The position numbers were made by a program, and so were the translations under genes. From Desulfovibrio sp. JY (GTDB taxonomy: Bacteria; Desulfobacterota; Desulfovibrionia; Desulfovibrionales; Desulfovibrionaceae): a DNA stretch of 64,000 bases. Every line of letters starts with the position of its first letter. Positions within the stretch are counted from its first letter, which is position 1. Below, one piece after another: positions 19,627 to 27,854 of the stretch. The notes under the pieces are model-generated. The model did no database searches. It worked only from the letters and a program-made list of their open reading frames with translations, and was not told the DNA's origin. Location of the stretch: NCBI GenBank assembly GCA_021730285.1, contig CP082962.1, forward strand, positions 2,604,001 to 2,668,000, in the 5' to 3' direction.

Positions 19627-21021
19627 GTGAAAAGCGGGGCGCTACGGGCGCGGGACAACGGCAGGGAGCGTAAAAAGGCAATATTGGACGGCAAGGGCAT
19701 GCGGCGACGATTCGATCCGGGACTGGCGGTGCTGGTCCCTGTCATCCTGGGTGGCGTTGCGGCCCTTTCCGTACTGTGCGCCTCCTGGCTGCCGGTCTTT
19801 TTTCCGCACCTCGTGCCGGCGGGGAGCCCCGCTGTCATGGCGCTGGTTTCGGGCGTCTGCGTGGCCGGGGTGTCCGCGGTGTTCGTCCTTGTGGCCCTGC
19901 GCCCCATACGGCGCCTTCTTTCCACCGCGCCGCCGGTCTTGCCCCCCTCACCCGTCGCTTCGGGCCTCGTCCTGGGGGAATTCGACCGGCTGGGGTTGGT
20001 GGCCGACCAGATGGCCGAGACACTCGGCAAGCTGGACGCCCGAGCGCTTTTTCCGGACATGGTGGGGGAAAGCCGGATCATGCGCGGGGTGTTCGCCCAG
20101 ATTCTCAAGGTGGCTGCGACAGACGCCACAGTGCTGCTCCTCGGGGAATCGGGTTCGGGCAAGGAGCTGGCCGCCAGGGGCATCCACGACAAAAGCCCCA
20201 GGGCGGCCGGGCCATTCGTTGCGGTCAACTGCGCCGCCATCCCGCCGGGACTTTTGGAAAGCGAGCTGTTCGGCCATGAGAAGGGCGCTTTTACCGGGGC
20301 CGTTTCCCGCCAGATCGGCAAGTTCGAGCAGGCCGGCGGCGGTACGCTTTTTCTGGACGAGATCGGCGACATGCCGCTCGAGACCCAGTCCAAGATACTG
20401 CGGGCGCTGGAAACGCGCCGCATCGAGCGGTTGGGAGGCAACCGTGGCCTGCCCGTAAACGTGCGCATCGTGGCCGCCACCCACCGCGACCTGGCCGCCA
20501 TGATCCGCCAGGGCACGTTTCGCGAGGACCTTTTCCACCGGCTCAACGTCTTTCCGCTGTCCCTGCCGCCGCTTCGGGAGCGCCGGGAGGACATCCCGAT
20601 CCTGGCCGAACGGTTTCTCGAGGCGCTTCGCCCCGGAGCCACGCTTTCGGTCGAGGCCTTGCAGCGGCTTTTGGCCTATGACTGGCCGGGCAATGTGCGC
20701 GAGCTCAAAAATACCATGGAACGGGCGGCCGTGCTGTGCGGCGATACGATGGCGGTTTCCCCGGTCCATCTGCCGGGTCTGGCGGCCGGGGGGCCCGATG
20801 CCGCCGCTGCCGCCGGCGCCGCCGGCGTGGGGAACGATCTGGACGGGCGGCTTACGGCCTATGAGAAGTCGCTGATCGAGGCCGCGCTGTCGCGCACGGG
20901 CGGGGTGCAGGCCCGGGCGGCGGCGCTTCTTGGCATCAAGGAACGCAGCCTCTGGCACCGGGTGAAAAAGCTCGGCATCCATCCGGGTGCGTTCAAGGAT
21001 TCCGGCGGGGACGCGGATTAA
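19627..21021 (+). CDS. membrane-anchored sigma-54-dependent transcription activator
   Basis: A 464-residue enhancer-binding protein. Two TM helices (about 33-57 and 69-92) replace the usual receiver. The AAA+ domain has Walker A GESGSGKE (173-180), the sigma-54 contact loop GAFTGA (220-225), Walker [12 protein letters not shown] and an arginine-finger region ([22 protein letters not shown], split here only by reading). A Fis-type HTH ends the protein ([27 protein letters not shown]). It lies directly upstream of a sigma-54 promoter and the main pilin gene, so it likely activates pilA in response to a membrane or pilin signal. The start is uncertain: GTG 19627, TTG 19684 (AAAAAGG upstream) or ATG 19699. 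Confidence 0.9.
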   Translation: MKSGALRARDNGRERKKAILDGKGMRRRFDPGLAVLVPVILGGVAALSVLCASWLPVFFPHLVPAGSPAVMALVSGVCVAGVSAVFVLVALRPIRRLLSTAPPVLPPSPVASGLVLGEFDRLGLVADQMAETLGKLDARALFPDMVGESRIMRGVFAQILKVAATDATVLLLGESGSGKELAARGIHDKSPRAAGPFVAVNCAAIPPGLLESELFGHEKGAFTGAVSRQIGKFEQAGGGTLFLDEIGDMPLETQSKILRALETRRIERLGGNRGLPVNVRIVAATHRDLAAMIRQGTFREDLFHRLNVFPLSLPPLRERREDIPILAERFLEALRPGATLSVEALQRLLAYDWPGNVRELKNTMERAAVLCGDTMAVSPVHLPGLAAGGPDAAAAAGAAGVGNDLDGRLTAYEKSLIEAALSRTGGVQARAAALLGIKERSLWHRVKKLGIHPGAFKDSGGDAD

Positions 21022-21022
21022 T

Positions 21023-21059
21023 CTCCAAAATTTGATGTTCTTTTCATCAAAATTTGGAG
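21023..21059. promoter_or_regulatory. 15-bp perfect inverted repeat upstream of pilA
   Basis: Arms CTCCAAAATTTGATG and its exact complement flank a 7-bp T-rich loop. It begins 1 bp after the activator stop codon and lies about 90-120 bp upstream of the -24 element. It could be the activator's upstream binding site or a terminator of the activator gene. The AT-rich arms and the lack of a clean T-run afterwards favour a binding site slightly. Confidence 0.55.
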
Positions 21060-21144
21060 TATTATGCGGCCTGACATTTAGGGGCTTGAACTGTTTGTCG
21101 GGCAAAACGTCCGGAAACCGGTTCGTTAAGGGAATGTGGCTTTG

Positions 21145-21161
21145 TTGGCATGATGCATGCT
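21145..21161 (+). promoter_or_regulatory. sigma-54 (-24/-12) promoter of the main pilin gene
   Basis: TTGGCATGATGCATGCT matches the TTGGCAC-N5-TTGCW consensus with the required GG (21147-21148) and GC (21159-21160) ten bases apart. Transcription would start near 21172, leaving a 44-nt leader before the pilin ATG at 21216. The adjacent upstream gene encodes a sigma-54 activator. Confidence 0.8.
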
Positions 21162-21215
21162 TATAAAAAATAACCCGCCTTGGGCGCAAACACTGCTTAT
21201 CGGAGGAGAATGGAA

Positions 21216-21635
21216 ATGCTGCAAGTCGCCGATCGTCGCAAAAAAGGACAGCAGGGCTTTACCCTGATCGAAATCATCGCCGTTCTGGTCATCCTGGGCA
21301 TCCTGGCCGTGGTGGCCGTGCCCAAGTATATTGATCTGCAGAAAGATGCCCGCAAGAGCGCCGCGCAGGGGTTGGTCGCGGCCGCGCAGTCCCAACTTTC
21401 CATGGGGTATGCGGCCCAGCTGCTCAATACAACTGCAGCCGCAAGCAGCCCTGCGGATGAATGTAAGAAAGTGGTTGTGAGCAATGGTACCTCGGGTGGA
21501 AATGTCTCGTGCACGGGCGACAGCTGGAAAGCCAATGTAACCATTAAGGCGAATGTCCCTGGCGGAGATGACGTGACCGGTTATTGGAACAGCCCTGAAG
21601 CCACAGCCACCGCCACCGAACCCAAAGCCAATTAA
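21216..21635 (+). CDS. pilA: type IV major pilin (PilA-like)
   Basis: A 139-residue prepilin. A 14-residue charged leader ends in QQG, cut before FTLIE; E5 of the mature protein is present. The hydrophobic N-terminal helix ([20 protein letters not shown]) is followed by a short globular domain with one cysteine pair (DECKK, VSCTG) that can form the family's disulfide. The start at 21216 is chosen because GGAGGAG lies 7 nt upstream; ATG 21210 is too close to it. It is preceded by a sigma-54 promoter and followed by a strong hairpin terminator, which suggests high and separate expression, as expected for the main subunit. Confidence 0.92.
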   Translation: MLQVADRRKKGQQGFTLIEIIAVLVILGILAVVAVPKYIDLQKDARKSAAQGLVAAAQSQLSMGYAAQLLNTTAAASSPADECKKVVVSNGTSGGNVSCTGDSWKANVTIKANVPGGDDVTGYWNSPEATATATEPKAN

Positions 21636-21670
21636 TTGCAGTTGGGAATGTCGTTTCATTGTGCTAATGG

Positions 21671-21709
21671 AAGAGACGCCGCAAGCATCGTCTGTGGCGT
21701 CTCTTCTTT
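21671..21709 (+). terminator. rho-independent-type terminator after the main pilin gene
   Basis: A 13-base arm AAGAGACGCCGCA pairs with TGTGGCGTCTCTT (one mismatch) around a 9-nt loop, then CTTTA. It separates the main pilin from the second pilin. Confidence 0.75.
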
Positions 21710-21715
21710 AAATAT

Positions 21716-22153
21716 ATGATTTCCGGGGAAAGGAATATTCAAATATGCAGAACCGGCAAGAAGTCTTGCTTGTCGGATTATACTTTTTATACCTGCTCTG
21801 GATTTACACTTATAGAATTCGTCAGTGTCCTGGTCCTTCTCAGCATTCTTGCCGTCGCCGCCGTCTCCCATTATGATTCCTTGCTAGACGAGGCGAAACG
21901 GCGCGGTGCGCAAAATCTCGTTGCCGCCGCCCAGACCCAACTCAGCCTGGAATTCGCCCGGCGGGCCGTGGCCGGCCTTGCCCTGGACGCGGATGCCCAG
22001 AATATCTGCGGGTGGGTCATTGTTGATAGTCCGGAGGTCGCCGCTTCAATAAACTGTACCGGAAACATCAGTGGCGACGTCTCCATCACCGCCAACATCG
22101 AAGAGCAAAACGTGACCGGGAACTGGAACAGTCCCCTTGCGGGCGGAACGTGA
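21716..22153 (+). CDS. second type IV pilin with irregular leader
   Basis: A 145-residue prepilin-like protein with SG cut before FTLIEF, E5 present, a hydrophobic helix and a pilin tail related to the main pilin (both have AAAQTQLS or AAAQSQLS and a C-terminal VTGxWNSP). The leader would be 29 residues with three cysteines, which is unusual. The only good ribosome site (GGGGAAAGGA) sits before an ATG at 21744 that is in another frame. An in-frame TTG at 21770 would give a normal 11-residue leader. Either a non-ATG start is used or there is a frameshift near the start. Its first 150 bp are AT-rich. Confidence 0.75.
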   Translation: MISGERNIQICRTGKKSCLSDYTFYTCSGFTLIEFVSVLVLLSILAVAAVSHYDSLLDEAKRRGAQNLVAAAQTQLSLEFARRAVAGLALDADAQNICGWVIVDSPEVAASINCTGNISGDVSITANIEEQNVTGNWNSPLAGGT

Positions 22154-22266
22154 CCCCGCCGATGTTGCGAAACGACCATACTCGGGCGCGCGTCGCCAGC
22201 CTTGTCGTGGTTGCGGTTTGAGCCCGCGCCGGTCCGCACGCCACAACATCCGCTTTTCCTGAGAAC

Positions 22267-24387
22267 ATGATGCAGCACGTTTCTTCCTGGGGCCGGTCCT
22301 TCAAGCCTTGGCCCGTCCTGCTCCTTTTTTGCGGTCTGGCCGTTCTGTGGGGACGCTGGCCCATCGTAGCCCTGGATTTCGACCTCTGGTACCATCTGAC
22401 CGGCGGGGCCTGGATCGTCCAACACATGCGGCTGCCCGACGCGCCCTTTTTCTCCTACGCCCCGGCGGGCAAGGGCTGGGTGGACTACTACTGGCTTTTC
22501 CAGGTGCTGGTGCACGGGCTGTATCAGGTGGGCGGCTATGTCGCCTTGTCGCTGCTGCGTGCGACGTTGTATCTGGCCGCGGTTTGGGGCATTTTCACCT
22601 ACTTTCGGGCCGCCCGGGAAGACGACGGCACGGGCGCGGCCGTCCTGACGCTTTGTTTCACCTGCGCCTATGCGTTGGCCTTGCAGCCACGCGAGGTGTT
22701 GTTGCGGCCCCACGCCTTCACCTACCTTTTCATCATCTTTTTGCATTACGTGCTCAATTACCGCCAGCGCCTCGCCTGGGCTTTGCCGGTCCTGACCGTT
22801 GTCTGGGCCAACCTGCACGGGGTGGAGTATCCCGTGGTCATGCTCGTTTTGGGCGCCTATCTGGGCGAATATTTCCTGGCCAAGCTCATGCGCCGCGAGA
22901 GCGCCGCCGCCCGGTACAAGTCGGTGCGCTGGCCGGCCATCCTTTCGCTCTACGCCATCTGCGTCACCCCGGCCGGGTTGTCGCTCCTGGCCAAGGCCTT
23001 CGGCGGGCCGCCGTTTCACGAACGCGTGGTCATGGAGCTGGCCGCCCAGCCGCTGGACAGGTTTCTGGCGCTCTTTTTCTATCCCGACGAGCGGCTCATG
23101 GCCGGGGTGACCAACGCCCTTGTTCTCGCTGCCGCGCTTGGCGGCGTGTGGCTGGCCGTCAACCGGCGTCTGCGGGTCAGCCGGGTGGTGCTTTTTGCCG
23201 GCGGCATCGTGCTTTTACCGATGATGCGCCGGTTCACCTACGAATACATGCTGCTCACGCTGCCGATCCTGGGCGATGTGACGGCCCTGGCCGTCGCGCG
23301 CTTCGCCCGACCGCTCAAGGCGCGCGCGGCGGCCATCGTGTCGCTGGCGGCCGTGGCGCTCACGCTTTGGACTTCGGCCGCTTTTTTGGGCTATCGGCCG
23401 CATTATCCCGTGGATACGGCCCGTCTGCCGGTTGGGGTCTGCGATTTTCTCATGCAAAAGGGGCCCGGGGGACGGATTTTCAACGTGCCCAATCCCGGCG
23501 GCTATCTCCAGTGGCGTCTTTTCCCCAAGTACAAGATTTACATGGACATGCAGACCATGCTCTTTCCCGGGCTCGACCTTTTTACGAGCGTGAACGCCTT
23601 TGGCGACGTGCAGATCATGCGCGGCGTGCTGCGGGATTATGCGCCGGGATTTTTGCTGGGCGACGTACAGGACAAGGATTTTTCCAAGCGCCTCGAGAAG
23701 ATCGGGGGCCATTTCGTGCCGGTCTTTTTCGACGACATGCTGACGCTCTATGCCGACGCGGACAAGTATCCCGATCTTGTCGCCCGCTATAAGCTTACGG
23801 CGCTGTCCCCGGCGACCTGCGTCACGGCCGATTACGAGGCCATGGACGCCAAGGAGCGGAAGGCGGCCATGGCCGAGTGCCAGCGGTTGCTGGCGGTCTA
23901 TCCGGAGGGGCTTACGGTCAACACGGTGGCGGCCAAGATTCTGCTGGCCGAGGGGCGCACCCATGAGGCGTCGGAGATCGCCGCGCGCCTCATGGAGCGG
24001 TTTCCGGCCCGCTACATGGGCTATGCCCTGGACGGGCTGGCCGCGTTCAAGGAAGGGCGTTACGAGGATTCGCTTTCGCGCAACAAGGAGGCGCTTTCCC
24101 GGGCCTTGCCGTCCGAGCGCGAGATGGTGGTGCGAAACCTCTACGCCACCTATGCGCGGCTCAAGGAATTCGGCAAGGCGTATGAGACGCTGCTTTCCGT
24201 GGTCAATCCCATGGCGTTCAGCACGAAGTTCACGGACCTGTACGATCTGGCCATGTCGGCCATTGCCAGCGGCAAGTCCCGGGAGGGCGGGCTGCTTTTG
24301 GCCATGGCCAAGGCCAAGGCGGGGCCGGGCGATGCGGACAAGGTCAAGGAAATCGAGTCGCTCCAGGAGATGTTGCGGCGCGGCTGA
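22267..24387 (+). CDS. polytopic membrane protein with TPR-like C-terminal region, possible glycosyltransferase
   Basis: A 706-residue protein. About ten TM helices (residues about 15-390) follow an N-terminal motif LDFDLWYHLTGGAWI and FFSYAPAGKGWVDYYWLFQV, which resembles the D-x-D-L-W-x-H luminal motif of a large family of uncharacterised GT-C-like membrane proteins. The C-terminal third (about 520-706) is soluble and helical with TPR-like repeats. Lying between pilins and pseudopilins, it may glycosylate pilins or transfer oligosaccharide, but the catalytic function is not proven. An assembly or export role is an alternative. Confidence 0.55.
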   Translation: MMQHVSSWGRSFKPWPVLLLFCGLAVLWGRWPIVALDFDLWYHLTGGAWIVQHMRLPDAPFFSYAPAGKGWVDYYWLFQVLVHGLYQVGGYVALSLLRATLYLAAVWGIFTYFRAAREDDGTGAAVLTLCFTCAYALALQPREVLLRPHAFTYLFIIFLHYVLNYRQRLAWALPVLTVVWANLHGVEYPVVMLVLGAYLGEYFLAKLMRRESAAARYKSVRWPAILSLYAICVTPAGLSLLAKAFGGPPFHERVVMELAAQPLDRFLALFFYPDERLMAGVTNALVLAAALGGVWLAVNRRLRVSRVVLFAGGIVLLPMMRRFTYEYMLLTLPILGDVTALAVARFARPLKARAAAIVSLAAVALTLWTSAAFLGYRPHYPVDTARLPVGVCDFLMQKGPGGRIFNVPNPGGYLQWRLFPKYKIYMDMQTMLFPGLDLFTSVNAFGDVQIMRGVLRDYAPGFLLGDVQDKDFSKRLEKIGGHFVPVFFDDMLTLYADADKYPDLVARYKLTALSPATCVTADYEAMDAKERKAAMAECQRLLAVYPEGLTVNTVAAKILLAEGRTHEASEIAARLMERFPARYMGYALDGLAAFKEGRYEDSLSRNKEALSRALPSEREMVVRNLYATYARLKEFGKAYETLLSVVNPMAFSTKFTDLYDLAMSAIASGKSREGGLLLAMAKAKAGPGDADKVKEIESLQEMLRRG

Positions 24388-24466
24388 AGGGAGCCGGGAC
24401 GTTGCGCCCGGTGCTTCACGAATGTCGTGCTTTGGGGTAGATTTGGCGCAAGGCTGGGATTTACGC

Positions 24467-25003
24467 ATGGACAAGGTGGCAGCAGGCGACAGAGGCAGGC
24501 GCGTCTTCGGGCGGGGCCTTACGGCCCGGCGGGGATTTTCCCTTATGGAAGTCGTCGTCGTCCTCATTGTATTGGGCATTCTCGCCATCATTGTCGTGAC
24601 CCGTCTTGAGCCGCGAAATCCCCATGCCGTGGCCGAGGCCGACGCTTTGCGCTCGGTGTTGCGGTATGCCCAGTCGCGGGCCATGTCCGACGTCTACACC
24701 TGGGGCGTTTCCTTCACCTCCTCGGGCTACACTCTGGTCACCGACAACACGTCGCAAAATCCGGTGTTGCTTGGCCAGAGCACGCCGACGCATACCTTGC
24801 CGGACGGGGTCACCTGCACCTGGGCCCTGAGCAAGGATGCGAACGTCATCCTGTTCAATTGGCGCGGCGAACCGGTCGTGGGCCATATTGCCACCCTGGA
24901 CGCCACCGCCGATCCGGCTGGCGCGGCGCAGACGGTCACGCTGACGGAATCGGGCCTGCCCGTCACGGTCACGGTCACGCCATTTACGGGGTTTGTGCCA
25001 TGA
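24467..25003 (+). CDS. pseudopilin, GspH/FimT type
   Basis: A 178-residue prepilin-like protein. The leader ends ARRG before FSLMEVVVVLIVLGILAIIVV, with E5 present. The C-terminal domain is beta-rich (WGVSFTSSGYTLVTDN, NVILFNWRGEP), as in GspH/FimU pseudopilins, which build the priming complex at the pilus tip. The frame is open far upstream, but only the region from ATG 24467 (or 24422) makes pilin sense. The stop overlaps the next start by ATGA. Confidence 0.85.
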   Translation: MDKVAAGDRGRRVFGRGLTARRGFSLMEVVVVLIVLGILAIIVVTRLEPRNPHAVAEADALRSVLRYAQSRAMSDVYTWGVSFTSSGYTLVTDNTSQNPVLLGQSTPTHTLPDGVTCTWALSKDANVILFNWRGEPVVGHIATLDATADPAGAAQTVTLTESGLPVTVTVTPFTGFVP

Positions 25004-25467
25004 GCAAGCCGTCTGTTGCCGCCTCGCCGGGGTTCACCCTGCTGGAAATCATCATGACGCTCGTGCTGTTCGGGATTGTGGCGGTGATTGCCGCGTCCTA
25101 TTTTTCTTCGGGCATCACGCGCACGGACATCCCGGTCAAGCAGTTGCAGACCGACGCCAGCCTGCAACTTGTGTTGGAGAACATGATCTCGAATCAGCAG
25201 AGAAATTATGCGGGCGACTTGGTTGGGTTCAATACCGCACTAGGGGCTGTCGGGACGAGTCAGTCCACGTATGGCAACGGATCGAGCTACCTCATCACGG
25301 ACAAGCGGTTCGTTTGCCCGGAGGACAAGGCCTTTGTCACCAATTCCAGCGCGTATCAGTTTCTGCTGGTGACCATCAAGCCGGACGCCACTTCCGGCGT
25401 CAGCCTGAGTTATCTTTTCAGCAGCAACAGTGCGAATGTGAATTGCAATATTCCGGGAAGCAATTGA
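25000..25467 (+). CDS. pseudopilin
   Basis: A 155-residue protein with an 11-residue leader ending SPG before FTLLEIIMTLVLFGIVAVIA, E5 present. The body is Ser/Asn-rich with two cysteines (RFVCPED, NVNCNI). The ATG overlaps the previous stop (ATGA) and the stop is 1 bp before the next gene, so the three pseudopilins are one translational unit. GspI/PilV-like by position; the tail is too divergent for a firm subtype. Confidence 0.82.
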   Translation: MSKPSVAASPGFTLLEIIMTLVLFGIVAVIAASYFSSGITRTDIPVKQLQTDASLQLVLENMISNQQRNYAGDLVGFNTALGAVGTSQSTYGNGSSYLITDKRFVCPEDKAFVTNSSAYQFLLVTIKPDATSGVSLSYLFSSNSANVNCNIPGSN

Positions 25468-25468
25468 T

Positions 25469-26005
25469 ATGGACGGTGCGCGAAGAAAGAACGATTCCCG
25501 CCGGGGTGGATTCACGTTGCTGGAAATGGTGTGCGTGCTGGTCCTGCTTGGCGTCGTGGCGCTTTTGACAACGCGCATGTTCACCAATCTCGTCGATGGC
25601 TACACCATGGCGCGCAATTCGGCCGCCGCCGTTCAAAAGGCTCAGAACGCCTTGCAGCGGATGACGATCGACTTTACCTACCTGAAGGTTGCGTCTTCTT
25701 CGGGGGGGGCAAATTCCATTTCCTACAACACGTCGCTTGATAATGATGCGATTGTGATATCGCAGTCTGACAATAAGATAATGTATTCATTGAATGGGAC
25801 TGGGTATATATTGACGGATGGCGTCGCCGCCGATTCGCTGCGGTTCACCTATTATCCCAACTATGCCGCAACCGCTACCCCTACGTTCGACAGCAGCGGT
25901 ACCGCGTTGATCGGCATCGCCTTTACCATGGTCGGGGATGATCCCAGCCAGGGGTTCTCGCAGGCGTATTCCACCCGGGTGGCACTGAACAAAGTCAAAG
26001 AGTAG
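25469..26005 (+). CDS. pseudopilin, GspJ/PilW type
   Basis: A 178-residue prepilin-like protein with leader ending RRGG before FTLLEMVCVLVLLGVVALLTTRMF. The body (NALQRMTIDFTYLKVAS, DAIVISQSDNKIMYSL, GVAADSLRFTYY) follows the GspJ/PilW pattern, including the VxxLxFxYY strand. It follows the second pseudopilin directly and lies 10 bp before the minor-pilin-like gene. GspJ partners GspI, GspH and GspK in the tip complex. Confidence 0.85.
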   Translation: MDGARRKNDSRRGGFTLLEMVCVLVLLGVVALLTTRMFTNLVDGYTMARNSAAAVQKAQNALQRMTIDFTYLKVASSSGGANSISYNTSLDNDAIVISQSDNKIMYSLNGTGYILTDGVAADSLRFTYYPNYAATATPTFDSSGTALIGIAFTMVGDDPSQGFSQAYSTRVALNKVKE

Positions 26006-26015
26006 CGAGTATGCC

Positions 26016-27692
26016 ATGATGCGACATCACCACGCTTTTGTGGGGCTCTTGGGGCCAGTTTTCCGGGCGTCGTCCGGTTCCACGCTGTTGTGGATGATCG
26101 GGGCGCTTGTCGTGCTTGGCTCTGTCGCGGCCGGTGTGGCGCTCATGAGTCCGTCGGCGTCGCGGGGAAAGTTGGAGCAGGAAGCCGGCATGCGGGCCTA
26201 TTACAATGCCAATGCCGGATTGCAGTTTCTCAATTCCGTCAGTGAATCCGCTGAAAACGCACAAATCAATTTCAGTAAGTTCACAAGCCAGATGGGTGGA
26301 ACTGATGTTGTGACCTATACAATGCCCGACAACGGTACATTTTCCTATCAGTTGGGGAATTTGACTACGAATGGTGTGAATGGGACATATCAGATCACGA
26401 ATTTGATCGGCACGGTGCAGGATGCAAACGATAAGAGCGCTTATTCCTATGTTATATATGGGGGAGGGAAGGGGGACAGTAATACAATCAGCTATACTCT
26501 TCCTCCTTCAGAGAGCCCCCTCACTCTACCAAGAAATACAGGTATTGCAGAGACTTTAAATTTTGTAGGCGACAAAATGACTGGCAATTATATGTTTTCA
26601 GCCTATAAATTTAATGGTGGCGTCGATATTAATGGCTCTTTAGATTATATTGGGGCAGGCGATTGTCTTGATTACAATGGCGGTGATTTGGGTTTATCTG
26701 ATGGTACTTCACATGTGTGTTCTAATACGTGTATTATTTTAGATGGTGGGCATCCGGTATATGGCACTGTTAATGCACAGACATATGTAAAAATAAAGAA
26801 TGTTACGATGAATGGAGATGTTCATGCAGGAACTTATGTTGAAAAATCATCCGGACAAACAATGACGGGTAATATATATGCCGTTACTGATGTGACTATA
26901 AGTAATGGCACGCTGGTGGGCGATATCTATGCAGGTGGTAATGTTACTATTTCAGGAGGTACTATTGATGGGTCAATATATGCCGTTGGAAATGTTGATA
27001 TTGGAAACGCAACTGTTAAAAAAGAGGTGATATCTGGTGGAAATGTATCTGGACAGCAATGGAGAAGCTGGATTAATGGAAACGTTTATTATTATGGTGT
27101 GTTCGAACCTAGGCCAGATTCTTCACGCTTGGGGGGCAGTGCAATAAAAGTAAGCACAAAACCTGCAACTCCAACCGCACCGACTGAATGTAAAAGCTAT
27201 GAATTGCCGGATTATAAAGATAGGACACCGACACAATTAGACCCAACGGATGACTGGGGAATCCCGTATGTGATTAAGGGTAAAAGTGATATTAAAGATG
27301 AAAGTTGGGTATTCGCAAGTGTTAACCTTACTAAGGGTGGTTTATGTTTAGATCTGTCAGATGAAAATTCTTATATTAATATTTTTGTTAATGGAAATTT
27401 TAAATTGACTGGGATATTGTCGCTAAAGACATCTTCTGGTGGTGGCTGTGTTAGTGCCGCATCTTATTCCGATTCTGATCTTATAGCCTATGCAAAACGA
27501 ATTTATCTTGAAGTTGGAGGAAATGTTACATTTAATACTGATGCTCATAAATGGGTTGGAACAATTTTTGCTCAGGGCGATATAATGGGTAAGTCAACTA
27601 CGAGTGTCGTTGGAACGTTGTATTCTAAAGGCACAATTGATCTCGGTGGGGGATCCGTTGCATATGCAGTTGATTCTGATTATACTAAATAG
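26016..27692 (+). CDS. PilX/GspK-like minor pilin with beta-helical repeat domain
   Basis: A 558-residue protein. The N-terminus (SSGSTLLWMIGALVVLGSVAAG) is a pilin-type helix after a possible G-S cut but lacks E5, as in GspK, which caps the tip. Residues about 249-350 contain five or six repeats of about 17 residues (for example GDIYAGGNVTISGGTID), and the end repeats the pattern (GTIFAQGDIMG; GTLYSKGTIDLGG), predicting a right-handed beta-helix like bactofilin or PilX-DUF7305 tails. From about 26240 the DNA is strongly AT-rich, unlike the first 220 bp and all neighbours, so the exposed domain looks acquired. It probably sits at the pilus tip. Confidence 0.72.
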   Translation: MMRHHHAFVGLLGPVFRASSGSTLLWMIGALVVLGSVAAGVALMSPSASRGKLEQEAGMRAYYNANAGLQFLNSVSESAENAQINFSKFTSQMGGTDVVTYTMPDNGTFSYQLGNLTTNGVNGTYQITNLIGTVQDANDKSAYSYVIYGGGKGDSNTISYTLPPSESPLTLPRNTGIAETLNFVGDKMTGNYMFSAYKFNGGVDINGSLDYIGAGDCLDYNGGDLGLSDGTSHVCSNTCIILDGGHPVYGTVNAQTYVKIKNVTMNGDVHAGTYVEKSSGQTMTGNIYAVTDVTISNGTLVGDIYAGGNVTISGGTIDGSIYAVGNVDIGNATVKKEVISGGNVSGQQWRSWINGNVYYYGVFEPRPDSSRLGGSAIKVSTKPATPTAPTECKSYELPDYKDRTPTQLDPTDDWGIPYVIKGKSDIKDESWVFASVNLTKGGLCLDLSDENSYINIFVNGNFKLTGILSLKTSSGGGCVSAASYSDSDLIAYAKRIYLEVGGNVTFNTDAHKWVGTIFAQGDIMGKSTTSVVGTLYSKGTIDLGGGSVAYAVDSDYTK

Positions 27693-27854
27693 AAAATATA
27701 AATGTACGTTTGTATTGAATTTGTATGTTTATATTAGTTTATTGATTTGATAAAAAGATTGAATCCACCTGACGATCCTGTATCAATTGCCGTTAAGCTC
27801 ACGGCACCTTTTCCATCATCCATTTCGCCGTAAGCAGTCTTTTTACTACGGCGA
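27693..27854 (+). other. AT-rich gap with two hairpins before the lectin gene
   Basis: The AT-rich composition of the upstream gene continues to about 27760. Two inverted repeats follow: GCCGT/ACGGC (27789-27805) and CGCCGTA/TACGGCG (27826-27853). The second ends right at the lectin gene start and covers its weak ribosome site (GGCGAG), so it could limit translation. No clear promoter is seen. Confidence 0.4.

Noticed and set aside
23750-25003. 417-codon protein ending in a pseudopilin
   Set aside because: The first 240 codons are shadow of the membrane/TPR gene; the pseudopilin starts at 24467 or 24422.
26765-27045. Tandem DNA repeat or CRISPR-like array in the minor pilin gene
   Set aside because: The periodicity is in the protein (17-residue beta-helix units); the DNA units differ and there are no constant repeats with spacers.
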